In this document: positions 26,405-34,895 of the stretch, one piece after another | Numbering within the stretch: position 1 is the stretch's first letter | Layout: each line of letters begins with the position of its first letter | Assembly (NCBI GenBank): GCA_964441025.1 | Contig: CAYTXG010000009.1 | Span: 1-64,000, forward strand | Reading direction: 5' to 3' | DNA length: 64,000 nucleotides | Origin: JAAZIN01 sp964441025 | GTDB taxonomy: Bacteria; Bacillota; Dethiobacteria; DTU022 | The notes under the pieces: model-generated | What the model was told of the DNA's origin: nothing | The model's database searches: none | What the model saw: the letters and a program-made list of their open reading frames with translations, nothing else | Made by a program: the position numbers and the translations under genes

Positions 26405-27724
26405 TCATTTTAGTATTGAAGGAAGCCACAAAGCTATACCGGGGATTATCGCCACTAACAATATGACAGTGAAATCACTTAGTATGAAAGGCAAGCCGGC
26501 CAGATAAAGATCCTGCGTGCGGATGGGGTTTTCTTTAGTGGAGAATGACTTCATAATAAAAAAGCTTAAACCAAAAGGAGGTGTTGTCAGTGCTATTTCA
26601 AGGGTGATCAGCATGATAACTCCAAACCAAATAGGATTCCAGCCGTAATAAGCCACAATCGGTGCAAATATGGGAACAGTGACCATGATAATCGCTACTT
26701 GATCAATAAAAGCTCCTAAAAAAGTTACTAGTAGAAACATCATCCCTATCATCGCAAATGAAGGTATATTGAAATGAACAATGCTTTCCGATAAACCGCG
26801 GATAACACCCGAAAAAGCAAGGTTTTGCCCAAAGGCGGTCGAACCGGCAACGATCAATAGAATCATACTGGATATTTTTATCGTGCTGGTCATGCTGGCC
26901 AGAAATATCTTTTTCGTCATATCCTTGGTTACAACAAGTAACAAGAAACTACCAAGTGCGCCCAGGGCTGCTGCTTCGCTAGGCGTGGCGATACCTAGAA
27001 CAAACACACCGGTGACTAGAAATATCAATAGACTGATGGGGACTAATTTCAGCAAAGCCTGCAACTTTTCTTTAATTGTATAACGCCTTATTTCCTCTTC
27101 TATCGGCCGTTCCTTTGGATGTGTATACCAGTAGATGGCCAGTACAGTGGTGTAACCGATCGCCATACAAATACCCGGTACAAGTCCTGCAATCAAAAAT
27201 TTGCCGACTGATATTCTGGCAATTGTCGCATAAATTACCCCGACAGCAGTCGGAGGAATTACCATCGCCAGCCCACCCGAAGCTAGAATCGGGCCATATG
27301 ACAGAAAATTGTTATAGCCGCTTTTCCTCATTTGAGGAAGAAGTGTTGAGGTCAGCAATGCGGTGGATGGCATGCTCGAGCCGATCAATGCACCGAAATA
27401 TGTGCCGCTCGCTATTGATAAGATATCGTATTTCAAGGGCACACGACCGATTAATACAGAAATGGAGTCGAGAGCCTTGAAAGCCATGCCCGATTCAAAC
27501 AATAGGCAACCCATCAATATAAATAACGGTATTGGCAGGTAGGAAAATATGGCTAAACTGCTCAGCATGCTCAGGATCATCATTTTTGGACCCTCTAGAA
27601 AACCCATGAGTAATGCTGCAGCTATAATATTTGAAAAAATAAAAGATATACTGATGGGCAAACCGGTTAGTAATAGTAACAGAAAGGAACCCAGGATCAC
27701 TAGCAGGGCAATTTGCCAAGACAT
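26405..27724 (-). CDS. dctM: TRAP transporter large permease (DctM)
   Basis: A 439-residue DctM subunit with about 12 hydrophobic segments. It carries the family blocks LTGLPISISF at the N-terminus, IPTAVGVIYA-type loop (VIPPTAVGVIYATIA) and TPPFGLSFFIMKS near the C-terminus. TRAP transporters import organic acids and amino-acid-like solutes with Na+ symport, using the DctP binding protein. ATG 27724 follows AAAGGGAGC. Only 27 bases separate it from dctQ. Confidence 0.93.
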   Translation of the reverse strand: MSWQIALLVILGSFLLLLLTGLPISISFIFSNIIAAALLMGFLEGPKMMILSMLSSLAIFSYLPIPLFILMGCLLFESGMAFKALDSISVLIGRVPLKYDILSIASGTYFGALIGSSMPSTALLTSTLLPQMRKSGYNNFLSYGPILASGGLAMVIPPTAVGVIYATIARISVGKFLIAGLVPGICMAIGYTTVLAIYWYTHPKERPIEEEIRRYTIKEKLQALLKLVPISLLIFLVTGVFVLGIATPSEAAALGALGSFLLLVVTKDMTKKIFLASMTSTIKISSMILLIVAGSTAFGQNLAFSGVIRGLSESIVHFNIPSFAMIGMMFLLVTFLGAFIDQVAIIMVTVPIFAPIVAYYGWNPIWFGVIMLITLEIALTTPPFGLSFFIMKSFSTKENPIRTQDLYLAGLPFILSDFTVILLVAIIPGIALWLPSILK

Positions 27725-27751
27725 ATAGTATCGCTCCCTTTGAATAACTTA

Positions 27752-28261
27752 CTAAGAATCACTAGGCGTTTTTTGGCGCAAATTGTTAATGGTATTTACA
27801 AAGAAATAGTAAACCATCAGAATCATCGAAATTGACATTATCAGTAGCAACCAATACCGCGGGACGGCAATTGCTTGCAACATTTTTGTTCCCCTCACGA
27901 AATCAGCATAAGTGGTAACGCTTGCGAAATATGCAGTTATACTGCAAGCGATGACACCCAGTACACCACTTATTATATGAAGGATCCTTTTTGACGCCTG
28001 AGATGGGAGATATTCTTCTAATATTTCCACCGCAACATGCTCCCCATGCTTTAAAACCCAGGGAGCTGTCACAAATGCAATTGCATATAGCAAGTATTCA
28101 GACACTATCACAGACCACATTACAGGCATGTTCAGAAAATAACGCATAACTACAGAGACAGATACCAGCAAAGTTAACCCACATATCATGACAGCACCGA
28201 CAACAGCCATTATGTCAGTAATCAGATCCACTGTCTTTGCTATAAAACCTTTGCTTTCCAT
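27752..28261 (-). CDS. dctQ: TRAP transporter small permease (DctQ)
   Basis: A 169-residue protein with four predicted membrane helices and the DctQ pattern (VSVVMRYFLNMPVMWS in helix 2, then HVAVEILEEYLP). It pairs with DctM to form the membrane part of the TRAP importer. The ATG at 28261 has GGAG eight bases upstream. An intercistronic hairpin separates it from dctP. Confidence 0.92.
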   Translation of the reverse strand: MESKGFIAKTVDLITDIMAVVGAVMICGLTLLVSVSVVMRYFLNMPVMWSVIVSEYLLYAIAFVTAPWVLKHGEHVAVEILEEYLPSQASKRILHIISGVLGVIACSITAYFASVTTYADFVRGTKMLQAIAVPRYWLLLIMSISMILMVYYFFVNTINNLRQKTPSDS

Positions 28262-28321
28262 AACATCAGCTCCATAACTTTAATCATAAAAACTGGAGAA
28301 AGGCTATCGATAAAAGATATA

Positions 28322-28360
28322 AGTGGGGGGATGGAGCCATTTCGCTCCCCCCCCCCCACT
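28322..28360 (-). terminator. G/C-tract hairpin between dctP and dctQ
   Basis: AGTGGGGGGATGGAGC and GCT plus a run of eleven C (28347-28357) then ACT form a strong imperfect stem around a short loop. On the minus strand it is followed by TATATCTTTT. It probably attenuates transcription after dctP so that the binding protein is made in excess. The eleven-C run is also prone to length change. Confidence 0.6.
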
Positions 28361-28369
28361 ATCATCTAA

Positions 28370-29392
28370 CTATTTTGATCCTTTGTAAAAGCCCTTATCA
28401 AAAGCTTCGACAAATATGGGGCCCCATTTGGGATCTTTTTCAATTATAGAATCGCGGAGTGCTTTGTTTGCAATAGCGGTAAACTCTTCAGCATCTTTCT
28501 CAGACAAGGTGATCACTTCAATACCGTAATCCTCCAGGAAGGCAAGCTCCTCCTCGTATCCCTTGTCTAACTCTTTCACTATATCCCGCTCGACCTCGGC
28601 ATATATTTTTTCCAAGTCATCCCTTAAATCTTCCGGCAATGCAAACCAAACATCGGAATTGAAGAGGATGCTTGTGGGACCCTGCCAAAACCCGGGTTTG
28701 ATCGCATACTTGGTGTGTTCATGCCAGCTATAGTCAGTAATACCTCTCCTTGGCCATACAAACCCATTAACAATTCCACGCTCCAATGAAGTATACACAT
28801 CACCGGCGGGTATCACATGCGCGCTAACACCCAGGGCCTCCAACATGGTTAATTGAGCAGGGCTGCACCGCATATTTTTACCCTTGAAATCATTTAAAGA
28901 GTTCACCTCGAACTGCGTATAAATGGTAAACACTTCTGGATTTTCGCATACTCCCAAAAAGTATACATTCCCCTGCTCGTTCCAGGCCTCCTGGAGCATG
29001 GCATACAAGCCTGAATCCCTGGCCTCCTGGGGAGTCATACTAATGAGCTCAATAGCCTCACCACCGGGCAGAACAGTTTCGCCATAAGGCGGCGGAACCA
29101 CAGCTATATCAATTACTCCCGCCCCAAGAGCCTCAACCTGGTCAAAAGCCGGTATGGCTTCGGGCCCACCCTCTAATTCAAATGTGATCTTGTCGCCATA
29201 CTTTTCAGTAACCCGTTCTACGAACATGTCATAGGCAAAATTAGGGAAAGTGTCTGACATAAATGCCTGTATAACTTTAAAGGTGTACTTTTCCTCTCCG
29301 GCATCCTCACTTTCCTTTGGTGTACATCCAGCAACAAAAACCGAAAAGACCAAGACTACAATGCAAAGAGTAACCGCAATACTTCTTTTCAT
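28370..29392 (-). CDS. dctP: TRAP transporter substrate-binding lipoprotein (DctP)
   Basis: A 340-residue DctP/TAXI-type binding protein. A signal peptide ends in the lipobox VAGC, so it is a membrane-tethered lipoprotein, as expected in a Gram-positive cell. The mature part has the DctP pattern: FNGMRCSP-like block (FKGKNMRCSP) with the arginine that usually binds the substrate carboxylate, then GIVNGFVWPRRG. The ATG at 29392 was chosen because GGGAGG lies ten bases upstream; an in-frame ATG at 29410 has no site. The retained Arg suggests a carboxylate ligand. Confidence 0.9.
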   Translation of the reverse strand: MKRSIAVTLCIVVLVFSVFVAGCTPKESEDAGEEKYTFKVIQAFMSDTFPNFAYDMFVERVTEKYGDKITFELEGGPEAIPAFDQVEALGAGVIDIAVVPPPYGETVLPGGEAIELISMTPQEARDSGLYAMLQEAWNEQGNVYFLGVCENPEVFTIYTQFEVNSLNDFKGKNMRCSPAQLTMLEALGVSAHVIPAGDVYTSLERGIVNGFVWPRRGITDYSWHEHTKYAIKPGFWQGPTSILFNSDVWFALPEDLRDDLEKIYAEVERDIVKELDKGYEEELAFLEDYGIEVITLSEKDAEEFTAIANKALRDSIIEKDPKWGPIFVEAFDKGFYKGSK

Positions 29393-29765
29393 CTGAGCGT
29401 AGCCTCCCATATATTTTTATGCGAATTGCTTAAACAATCAAAGCCATTTACATTGCGGCATTTATATAGACACAGTTCAAAGCAAGTTACCTGTCAATGA
29501 TCCGGGCCGCAACGGTAAAATACAAGAACCATTTTCCCAACCAGCTGAAAAACAACTATCTTCCCCTCTACATAACGTAACAATCCATTTATTCTAAGCA
29601 TAATCCGAAACAATAAACGCAACTTCATCAGGAACGTCCAACTTAAGAATTTTTTAAACCTAGAATCCCGGGTCAAGACATTTTTTATCATGTTTTAAGG
29701 CTTTATAGCAATGCCTTAACCCATTTCCATCATGTCCGCCAAACAGCATCGTTACCTGGTAAACA
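29393..29765. other. Leader region of dctP without a convincing gene
   Basis: This 373-base AT-rich gap separates dctP from the upstream cupin gene. On the minus strand TTGACA- and TATATA-like hexamers are present about 70-110 bases before dctP, but not at good spacing. A 65-codon open frame at 29494-29691 has no ribosome site and no family resemblance. A separate promoter for the TRAP genes is likely here. Confidence 0.4.
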
Positions 29766-30137
29766 TTATTTTTTTAGATAGTTATCATCAGCGTACTCTT
29801 CAATTTCCCGCACCGGAGATAGTATGTCGATATAGATAGCAGGCTCTTTGCTGATCGTAACAAATGGACCGTGTATAACATTAGATGGTATATGATATCC
29901 ATCACCGGGTTTTAAATGATGTTTTACACCATTTAGCTTTGCCTCCACTTCTCCCTCAAGCAAAATAGCCATTAACTCCTGCGGGTGGGAATGTTCGGGG
30001 GCTCCACAACCTTCCTCGTTCAAGTACATATTTAGTATCATGTTCTTGCCTTTTGCCAACGTACATCTCTTGATCCCTTTAGCAATATCGACCCATTGAA
30101 CTTCCTGACCTCTAATAATTTTAATCTCGTTCCCCAT
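29766..30137 (-). CDS. Small cupin-domain protein
   Basis: A 123-residue single-domain cupin. Motif 1 is present as PEHSHPQELMAILLEGE (two His and Glu metal ligands) and motif 2 as PGDGYHIPSNVIHGP, whose last His completes the site. Such cupins are metal-dependent isomerases, dioxygenases or sensors. The ATG at 30137 follows AAAAAGGAG. It lies between the asparaginase-like gene and the TRAP genes, so it probably acts on, or senses, the imported compound. Confidence 0.85.
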   Translation of the reverse strand: MGNEIKIIRGQEVQWVDIAKGIKRCTLAKGKNMILNMYLNEEGCGAPEHSHPQELMAILLEGEVEAKLNGVKHHLKPGDGYHIPSNVIHGPFVTISKEPAIYIDILSPVREIEEYADDNYLKK

Positions 30138-30306
30138 CACGATCCGCTCCTTTTTAGTCATGTCCTCGCCTTTACAACTCAGTTTAATTTTCTCCTAATA
30201 AGGCTACCCCCTCTCAAAGCTATTTCTAAAAAAAATTCAAGCCGGGTCTAGTTGCCGATATACATAGTAATAACCGACCAGCTAATATTTAGTCTTGAGT
30301 CAGTCT

Positions 30307-31296
30307 TTAGTCACTAGCAAAATGATCGGTTAAAGTATCATAACCACTACCCGCACTCAGTAAAGACACTAATTTTATCCTGGCTTTCAATCCGGGCAAG
30401 TTCGAAAATATGGCGCCGGCTTTTATCAAAGACTTTTCACCGCCCTTAAAAGAATACGTTTCCCTCAGGAGGGGGCCGGAGCCGCATCTAGAGGTTATTA
30501 CAACAGGGATATCATTGCTGCTTGCCTCATGTATAGGATCAATAAGACAAGAAGGCACATGCCCACCCCCCATTGCTTCAAGAACAATTCCATCAACTGA
30601 TGAGATTAAGCAATCCCAAAACCCCATCCCCGGATCCAAAGCAGTTTTTAATATAGGGACATTAACCTTGATGCTATTAATATTTTTTTCCAGGAGAGGA
30701 ATTGTTTTTACCTTGCTTGTTTTAACGTAGAACGTTATTTTATTCTCAACCACCTGCCCGAGGATGCCCCCATTCTGGGAATGAAAGGCATCCGGGTGTG
30801 TAGTATTAGCTTTTGTTACAAACCTGGCACTATGTATTTTACCGTTCATAACCACCATGGTCCCCATACCCCCGGCATTACTGGAACCGGCCAAGATCAA
30901 AGAGTCATAAAGATTGGCGGAGCCGTCAAATCCTGGCATGGCCGGTGTTCTCATTGATCCAGTAACCACGATAGGTTTGTTGCTGTCTATAACCAGATCT
31001 AAAAAATATGCAACCTCCTCCAGACTATCTGTCCCCTGAGTTACCACCACCCCATCTACATGAGAATGGTTTAGCATAGCATTGATTTCCTTTGCCAAAG
31101 CTAACAACATGCTAAAACTAAAATCAGGTCCCGGCACTTGTGAGTAGTTCAATATTTCAAAATCAGCAATATCGCCTATTTGCGGTACGGTTTTCAGTAG
31201 ATCTTCCCCTGTCAAAGCAGGCTTAAATCCGCCCTCTTTCCTATCTGCCTGGCAGGCTATAGTCCCTCCTGTAGCAATTACTATAACTTTGCCCAT
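30307..31296 (-). CDS. L-asparaginase family amidohydrolase
   Basis: A 329-residue cytoplasmic asparaginase-fold enzyme. Catalytic residues align at the same numbers as in E. coli AnsB: Thr12 in ATGGTIA, Thr89-Asp90 in TQGTDSLEE and Lys162 in FVTKANTT. The flexible-loop tyrosine (Tyr25 in AnsB) appears replaced by Phe24 in EGGFKP, so the nucleophile-activation pair differs. It may be a slow asparaginase or act on another amide. ATG 31296 is preferred because homology begins there; the ribosome site is weak. It lies in the TRAP block between two cupin genes, which suggests release of ammonia from an imported amide. Confidence 0.87.
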   Translation of the reverse strand: MGKVIVIATGGTIACQADRKEGGFKPALTGEDLLKTVPQIGDIADFEILNYSQVPGPDFSFSMLLALAKEINAMLNHSHVDGVVVTQGTDSLEEVAYFLDLVIDSNKPIVVTGSMRTPAMPGFDGSANLYDSLILAGSSNAGGMGTMVVMNGKIHSARFVTKANTTHPDAFHSQNGGILGQVVENKITFYVKTSKVKTIPLLEKNINSIKVNVPILKTALDPGMGFWDCLISSVDGIVLEAMGGGHVPSCLIDPIHEASSNDIPVVITSRCGSGPLLRETYSFKGGEKSLIKAGAIFSNLPGLKARIKLVSLLSAGSGYDTLTDHFASD

Positions 31297-31394
31297 AGCA
31301 AATAACGCCCTTTCCAAAACAAAATTTTCAAAAATGCAACCTTGTCAAAACATTAATTATCATGTCCCCACCAAGTATAGGTTAGATAAAATAC

Positions 31395-31748
31395 TTACTT
31401 TCTGTAATGGCGAAATTCGATTACCAGTCCACCTACAGGATAATGCAATGGGCCGTGCTTTACGCCTGCCGGGAATACTGCTACACTGCCTGCAGGATAA
31501 TAAGCCCCAATCCTTTCATTTACTGCTCCGCCCGATACGATGTAAACAACCTCATCAAAATCGTGCAATAAAGGATCTGCAGTACCTCTGAAGCCCGGCT
31601 CAAACCATATCAACCTGCTGTAAGTCCCTAAATCTTCATCCCGATAGATTATGCATTCCTTCGCTCCATCTGGGAGGGTTTTGACTTGCGTCCATTCTAA
31701 TTCTTTTTCAGGAACAATAAATTCCCTTTCAGTTGTTATGACCTCCAT
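31395..31748 (-). CDS. Cupin-domain protein, first gene of the TRAP block
   Basis: A 117-residue cupin. It resembles the bicupin-half/cupin_7 type with WFEPGFRG and HDFDEVVYIVSGG as motif 1 and FPAGVKHGPLHYP as motif 2. Several usual motif 1 histidines are reduced, leaving DEVVY. The ATG at 31748 follows GAAGGGATGG. It is the first gene of the minus-strand run that leads through the asparaginase-like and TRAP genes, and a perfect 16-bp palindrome lies 156 bases upstream. Confidence 0.8.
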   Translation of the reverse strand: MEVITTEREFIVPEKELEWTQVKTLPDGAKECIIYRDEDLGTYSRLIWFEPGFRGTADPLLHDFDEVVYIVSGGAVNERIGAYYPAGSVAVFPAGVKHGPLHYPVGGLVIEFRHYRK

Positions 31749-32533
31749 GATACCATCCCTTCAAATATATTTAGTTCCAACCTTTCTTGGTGGGGCCATG
31801 TTAATTGTAAAAACCACTTTATCTAAATTTTAAAAGAAATTTTATACTCAACCACCCCTCGAAAATAATAGCATGAGAATGAAATTATTGCCTTATCTCC
31901 TTATGTCATATATATGACAACCTTATGAATGATATATTCTCCTGAAACGGGGTTAATCCTTCTACTTGAAAAAATATTTTTGCCCCCGAATTTGATCAAT
32001 GATCTTACAGTAGGTCTGTGATCTTTGGGCTTATTTTTCCTGGAAGCCGCTTAATCAGTAGCGATCGTCCTGCAGTGGATAGAAATGGAAGCAAACTGAA
32101 CGAATAAAAGGGCCATTTCAAAATTTATAAGAGTGAAGATGGGAAGCGCAGATCGAAAGTTGAGCGGGGAAGCGTCCATAAAGAAATATTGACACCTTTG
32201 GTATGGCGAGATTCGTAAGGCGTTATTGCCGGCAACAAAAAAAAGGGGCATATTTTAAATAGATGAGAAGATTGGTATTCCGCAGCACATGCGAGAGGGG
32301 TCAACCTAAAAGTCCAATTTGCGGAAGCATCCAGTGAGTATCCCCACGGAACTGCTGCTGCTCAGGTACGCCGGAATAAAAACTAAAACTATATTTAACA
32401 GACAAACTGCGGCAAATTGCGTTGGGAGTTCAAAGCCAAAGAAGTGCAGGGAGCTAAACAACGGGCGGTCTGCCTATCAGCGTTTCTGAGATATTACTTC
32501 ATTTGTAGGTCTTCTTCTATAACCACATACACT
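31749..32533. other. 785-base AT-rich gap with no recognisable gene
   Basis: The gap lies between the TIGR00725 gene and the first cupin gene. Short open stretches occur on both strands (for example 32051-32251 minus) but carry stops or no ribosome site and no family signal. It may hold decayed coding sequence. The operator-like palindrome at 31904 is its only clear element. Confidence 0.45.
31904..31919. promoter_or_regulatory. Perfect palindrome, candidate operator of the FadR-type regulator
   Basis: TGTCATATATATGACA is a perfect 16-bp palindrome 156 bases upstream of the first gene of the TRAP block. GntR/FadR dimers bind palindromes of this size with GT/AC-rich ends. I found no second copy by eye, so the link to the regulator at 33046-33726 is inference. 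Confidence 0.45.
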
Positions 32534-33013
32534 TCACTGAATACCAACATCTAACATTTGATAGGCTTTTTCTACCGCCTCAAGAGGATTGTCTACATAC
32601 TCAATATTAGATGCAAGCTTTTCGTTATGTAATTTCCAAGTTTTAATGCCAACCACCGGTTTACCGAGTCTTAACCCAAGCGCTATTTCCGAAAGAGTTC
32701 CGTATCCACCATCTATGGCAATCAAAGCATCACAACTCCGTGCAATAATTATATTACGACCCTCTTTCATGCCTGTAACAATACTGTAAGTAAGGTACGG
32801 GTTACCCTCCGACCTTTTTTCACCCGGTAAGATGCCTATAGAAATTCCACCCTCCTTGCCCGCACCTTCTGATGCAGCTTCCATAACGCCACTCCGCCCT
32901 CCACAGATTAAAACTCCCTTCCTTTTGGCAACCTCCGCACCTACTATCCTGGCTATTTCCATGATTTCTCTCGAGCAAACAGAACCGCCAATAATACCGA
33001 TATAGTAATGCAT
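32534..33013 (-). CDS. TIGR00725 (LOG-like Rossmann) family protein
   Basis: A 159-residue nucleotide-binding-fold protein of the TIGR00725/SLOG group, related to LOG-type phosphoribohydrolases. It has GIIGGSVCSREI at the N-terminus, ICGGRSGVMEAASEGA, and DGGYGTLSEI, which stands where LOG enzymes have PGGxGTxxE. The leading Pro is Asp here, as is usual in this subfamily. It may bind or cleave a nucleotide-like ligand. ATG 33013 follows GGAGGAAT. It lies 32 bases after the regulator gene and is probably cotranscribed with it. Confidence 0.82.
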   Translation of the reverse strand: MHYYIGIIGGSVCSREIMEIARIVGAEVAKRKGVLICGGRSGVMEAASEGAGKEGGISIGILPGEKRSEGNPYLTYSIVTGMKEGRNIIIARSCDALIAIDGGYGTLSEIALGLRLGKPVVGIKTWKLHNEKLASNIEYVDNPLEAVEKAYQMLDVGIQ

Positions 33014-33045
33014 TGCAGTATTCCTCCAGCGCAGACACTTTATGC

Positions 33046-33726
33046 TTATTTATTAAACTCATTACGGTGGTATATCTTAGTAATATGTTCCCTCATCAAT
33101 TTACCAGCTTCATGGCTGTCTCTTTTAGATATGGCTTCATAAATTTTGCGGTGGTAAAGAATTTCCTCATTGGAATCGTCAATGGTTACCAGCTGCGATT
33201 TGGCTAAAACCATGCGCAGAGATTTAATAACTTCTAACATGGCTCTATTATTGGAAGCTTTTGCTACAGAAAGATGAAAATTTAGGTTGGCTCCCACCAT
33301 TTTATCCCTGGTGATGTTTGCCTCTTCTCTTTTCTTTAGCCAAAAGTTTATCTCTTCAATATCTTTGTCTGTCGCCCTTTTGGCTGCCAGTTCAGCATTG
33401 GAAACTTCCAATATGGAGCGAAGTTCAAATAAATCCTGTTTATTAATATCCTTTAATGCAACCAAAAAAGAAAAGGGCTTATAAAGAAAGTCGTCTCCTG
33501 GATCTGCTATGTAATTGCCTCCGGTGTTTCTCTCAACGAGACCGAATGCTTCGAGTGCTTTGAGGGCTTCTCTTACTGAAGACCGTCCCACACCGAGCTT
33601 CTCCATTAGCTCGTACTCGGATGGAAGCTGATCTCCTGTTTTCATTTTTTTTTGGATAATCAATGAAGAAAATTGATTGATGATTTCGTCAACGACATTT
33701 ATTTTTGGCACTGGTTCAAAGTTCAT
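33046..33726 (-). CDS. FadR-type GntR family transcriptional regulator
   Basis: A 226-residue regulator with an N-terminal winged helix-turn-helix (about 10-75; QLPSEYELMEKLGVGRSSVREALKAL region) and a C-terminal FCD helical ligand-binding domain (about 90-215). FCD metal/ligand histidines are visible in NLNFHLSV, YHRKIYE and MREHI. FCD regulators usually repress catabolic genes and respond to organic acids. ATG 33726 is favoured over GTG 33738. It lies at the upstream end of the TRAP block and is the obvious candidate regulator. Confidence 0.92.
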   Translation of the reverse strand: MNFEPVPKINVVDEIINQFSSLIIQKKMKTGDQLPSEYELMEKLGVGRSSVREALKALEAFGLVERNTGGNYIADPGDDFLYKPFSFLVALKDINKQDLFELRSILEVSNAELAAKRATDKDIEEINFWLKKREEANITRDKMVGANLNFHLSVAKASNNRAMLEVIKSLRMVLAKSQLVTIDDSNEEILYHRKIYEAISKRDSHEAGKLMREHITKIYHRNEFNK

Positions 33727-33738
33727 TTTTCCACCCAC

Positions 33739-33799
33739 CTTGTTACATCATATACCTGACGGCAAAACATATTATACCCTCTTATCTTGTTAACATCAA
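33739..33799 (-). promoter_or_regulatory. Promoter and probable autoregulatory operators of the FadR-type gene
   Basis: Minus-strand TTGATG (33794-33799), exactly 17 bases, then a perfect TATAAT (33771-33776) form a strong vegetative promoter. A near-identical repeat, CTTGTTACATCA (33739-33750) and CTTGTTAACATCA (33786-33798), flanks the -10, the second copy covering the -35. This placement suggests autorepression. The rest of the 369-base gap to 34095 has no gene. Confidence 0.65.
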
Positions 33800-34095
33800 G
33801 CACAAGACGATAGCAAGTGGCTTGCGCTGTTGGCTGCTGCAGGCTGGACTGTATGCAAAACTAAACTGAAAAAGCGTGATTTTCACTCCAAGTTGTAAAA
33901 ATAACGGAATTTTAAATAAAGTTTCCAGGATTATGAAGATTACACTCATTACCTTTTTTGCCCAGCCCCCGACGTAATAAACGGAATGGCTGTTCTCAGC
34001 ATTGAAACCTTCCCACCGTGAAGGTAAGGGAGACCGGACCCCTGTAAATGTGATAATATAAAAATATGTAAACTGCCGAAAAGGAGCTGTTTTGT

Positions 34096-34818
34096 GTGGT
34101 TCTGACAGGCCTGCTTATTTTTATGACGCTTGTTGTCTGCGGTGCGGTTGTTAAATACGGCAAGCAGTACTGGCTCATTGCCGGCTACAACACCATGCCC
34201 AAAGAGAAGAAGGATAACGTAGATGTAGTCGGGCTGGCCAATTTCATGGGAAATAGTTTTTTTGCCCTGGGTGCTTTCGGCCTCGCCGGATCACTCATCG
34301 CCTCACGCTGGTGTCCTGATTTGTTCTCCGCCGTGATCATGATCTGCACAGCCGGCATATTTTTAGTAGTCTTCGGGGCGCAAAAGTTCGATAAAAACAA
34401 AAGAAGCAAGAAAGATAAATTGATTTTAATCGCCGTGCTGGCATTAGCTGTGCTTGCTCTGGGCGGTGTGGGCGCCATGCTCATATACGGCAGCCGCAGC
34501 CCCGGGGTGGAGGCCACTCCGGAGGGCATTGTCATCAGCGGGATGTACGGCGCCGCCATCTCCGCAGAAGAGATCACCGGGATCAGCCTGGAAGATGAGA
34601 TTCCTAAAATTCTTACGAGAAATAACGGCTTTGACTCCGGGGTGGTTAAAAAGGGACACTTTACCCTGGAGGGGCTGGGCCGGGTCCGCCTTTATCTTGA
34701 ATCGGACCGGGGCCCTTTTGTCCACATTACTACAAAGGACAGCTGTATCATCATCAACTATAAGGACCCGGTACGCACAAAAGCGCTTTACCGGGCCCTG
34801 CTGGGCGGGTTGGATTGA
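34096..34818 (+). CDS. DUF3784 membrane protein with C-terminal PH-like domain
   Basis: A 240-residue protein. The N-terminus is a DUF3784 domain: a helix, then the family block IAGYNTMPKEKKDN and two more helices (about 1-100). A further helix (about 112-132) leads to an extracytoplasmic or cytoplasmic beta domain (about 140-235) resembling bacterial PH domains (EGIVISGMYGAAISAEEITGI). The likely GTG at 34096 follows AAGGAG. It is encoded directly before a two-component system and ABC transporter, so it may be an accessory membrane factor of that module. Function unknown. Confidence 0.72.
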   Translation: MVLTGLLIFMTLVVCGAVVKYGKQYWLIAGYNTMPKEKKDNVDVVGLANFMGNSFFALGAFGLAGSLIASRWCPDLFSAVIMICTAGIFLVVFGAQKFDKNKRSKKDKLILIAVLALAVLALGGVGAMLIYGSRSPGVEATPEGIVISGMYGAAISAEEITGISLEDEIPKILTRNNGFDSGVVKKGHFTLEGLGRVRLYLESDRGPFVHITTKDSCIIINYKDPVRTKALYRALLGGLD

Positions 34819-34895
34819 TTGGAAGACCGTGTAGGCGTAAAATTTACTTATGCTGTAAATTATATCCAGACACGCCTGAAGGAAGAGGCGATCTG

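Noticed and set aside
28347..28357. Eleven-C run as a phase-variable coding tract
   Set aside because: It lies outside genes, between dctP and dctQ, and cannot shift a reading frame.
29494..29691. 65-codon open frame on the minus strand upstream of dctP
   Set aside because: No ribosome site, basic/hydrophobic composition expected of AT-rich non-coding DNA, and no family resemblance.
32051..32251. 66-codon frame in the geneless gap of the AT-rich block
   Set aside because: No ribosome site or recognisable domain; the opposite strand also opens by chance, with stops.
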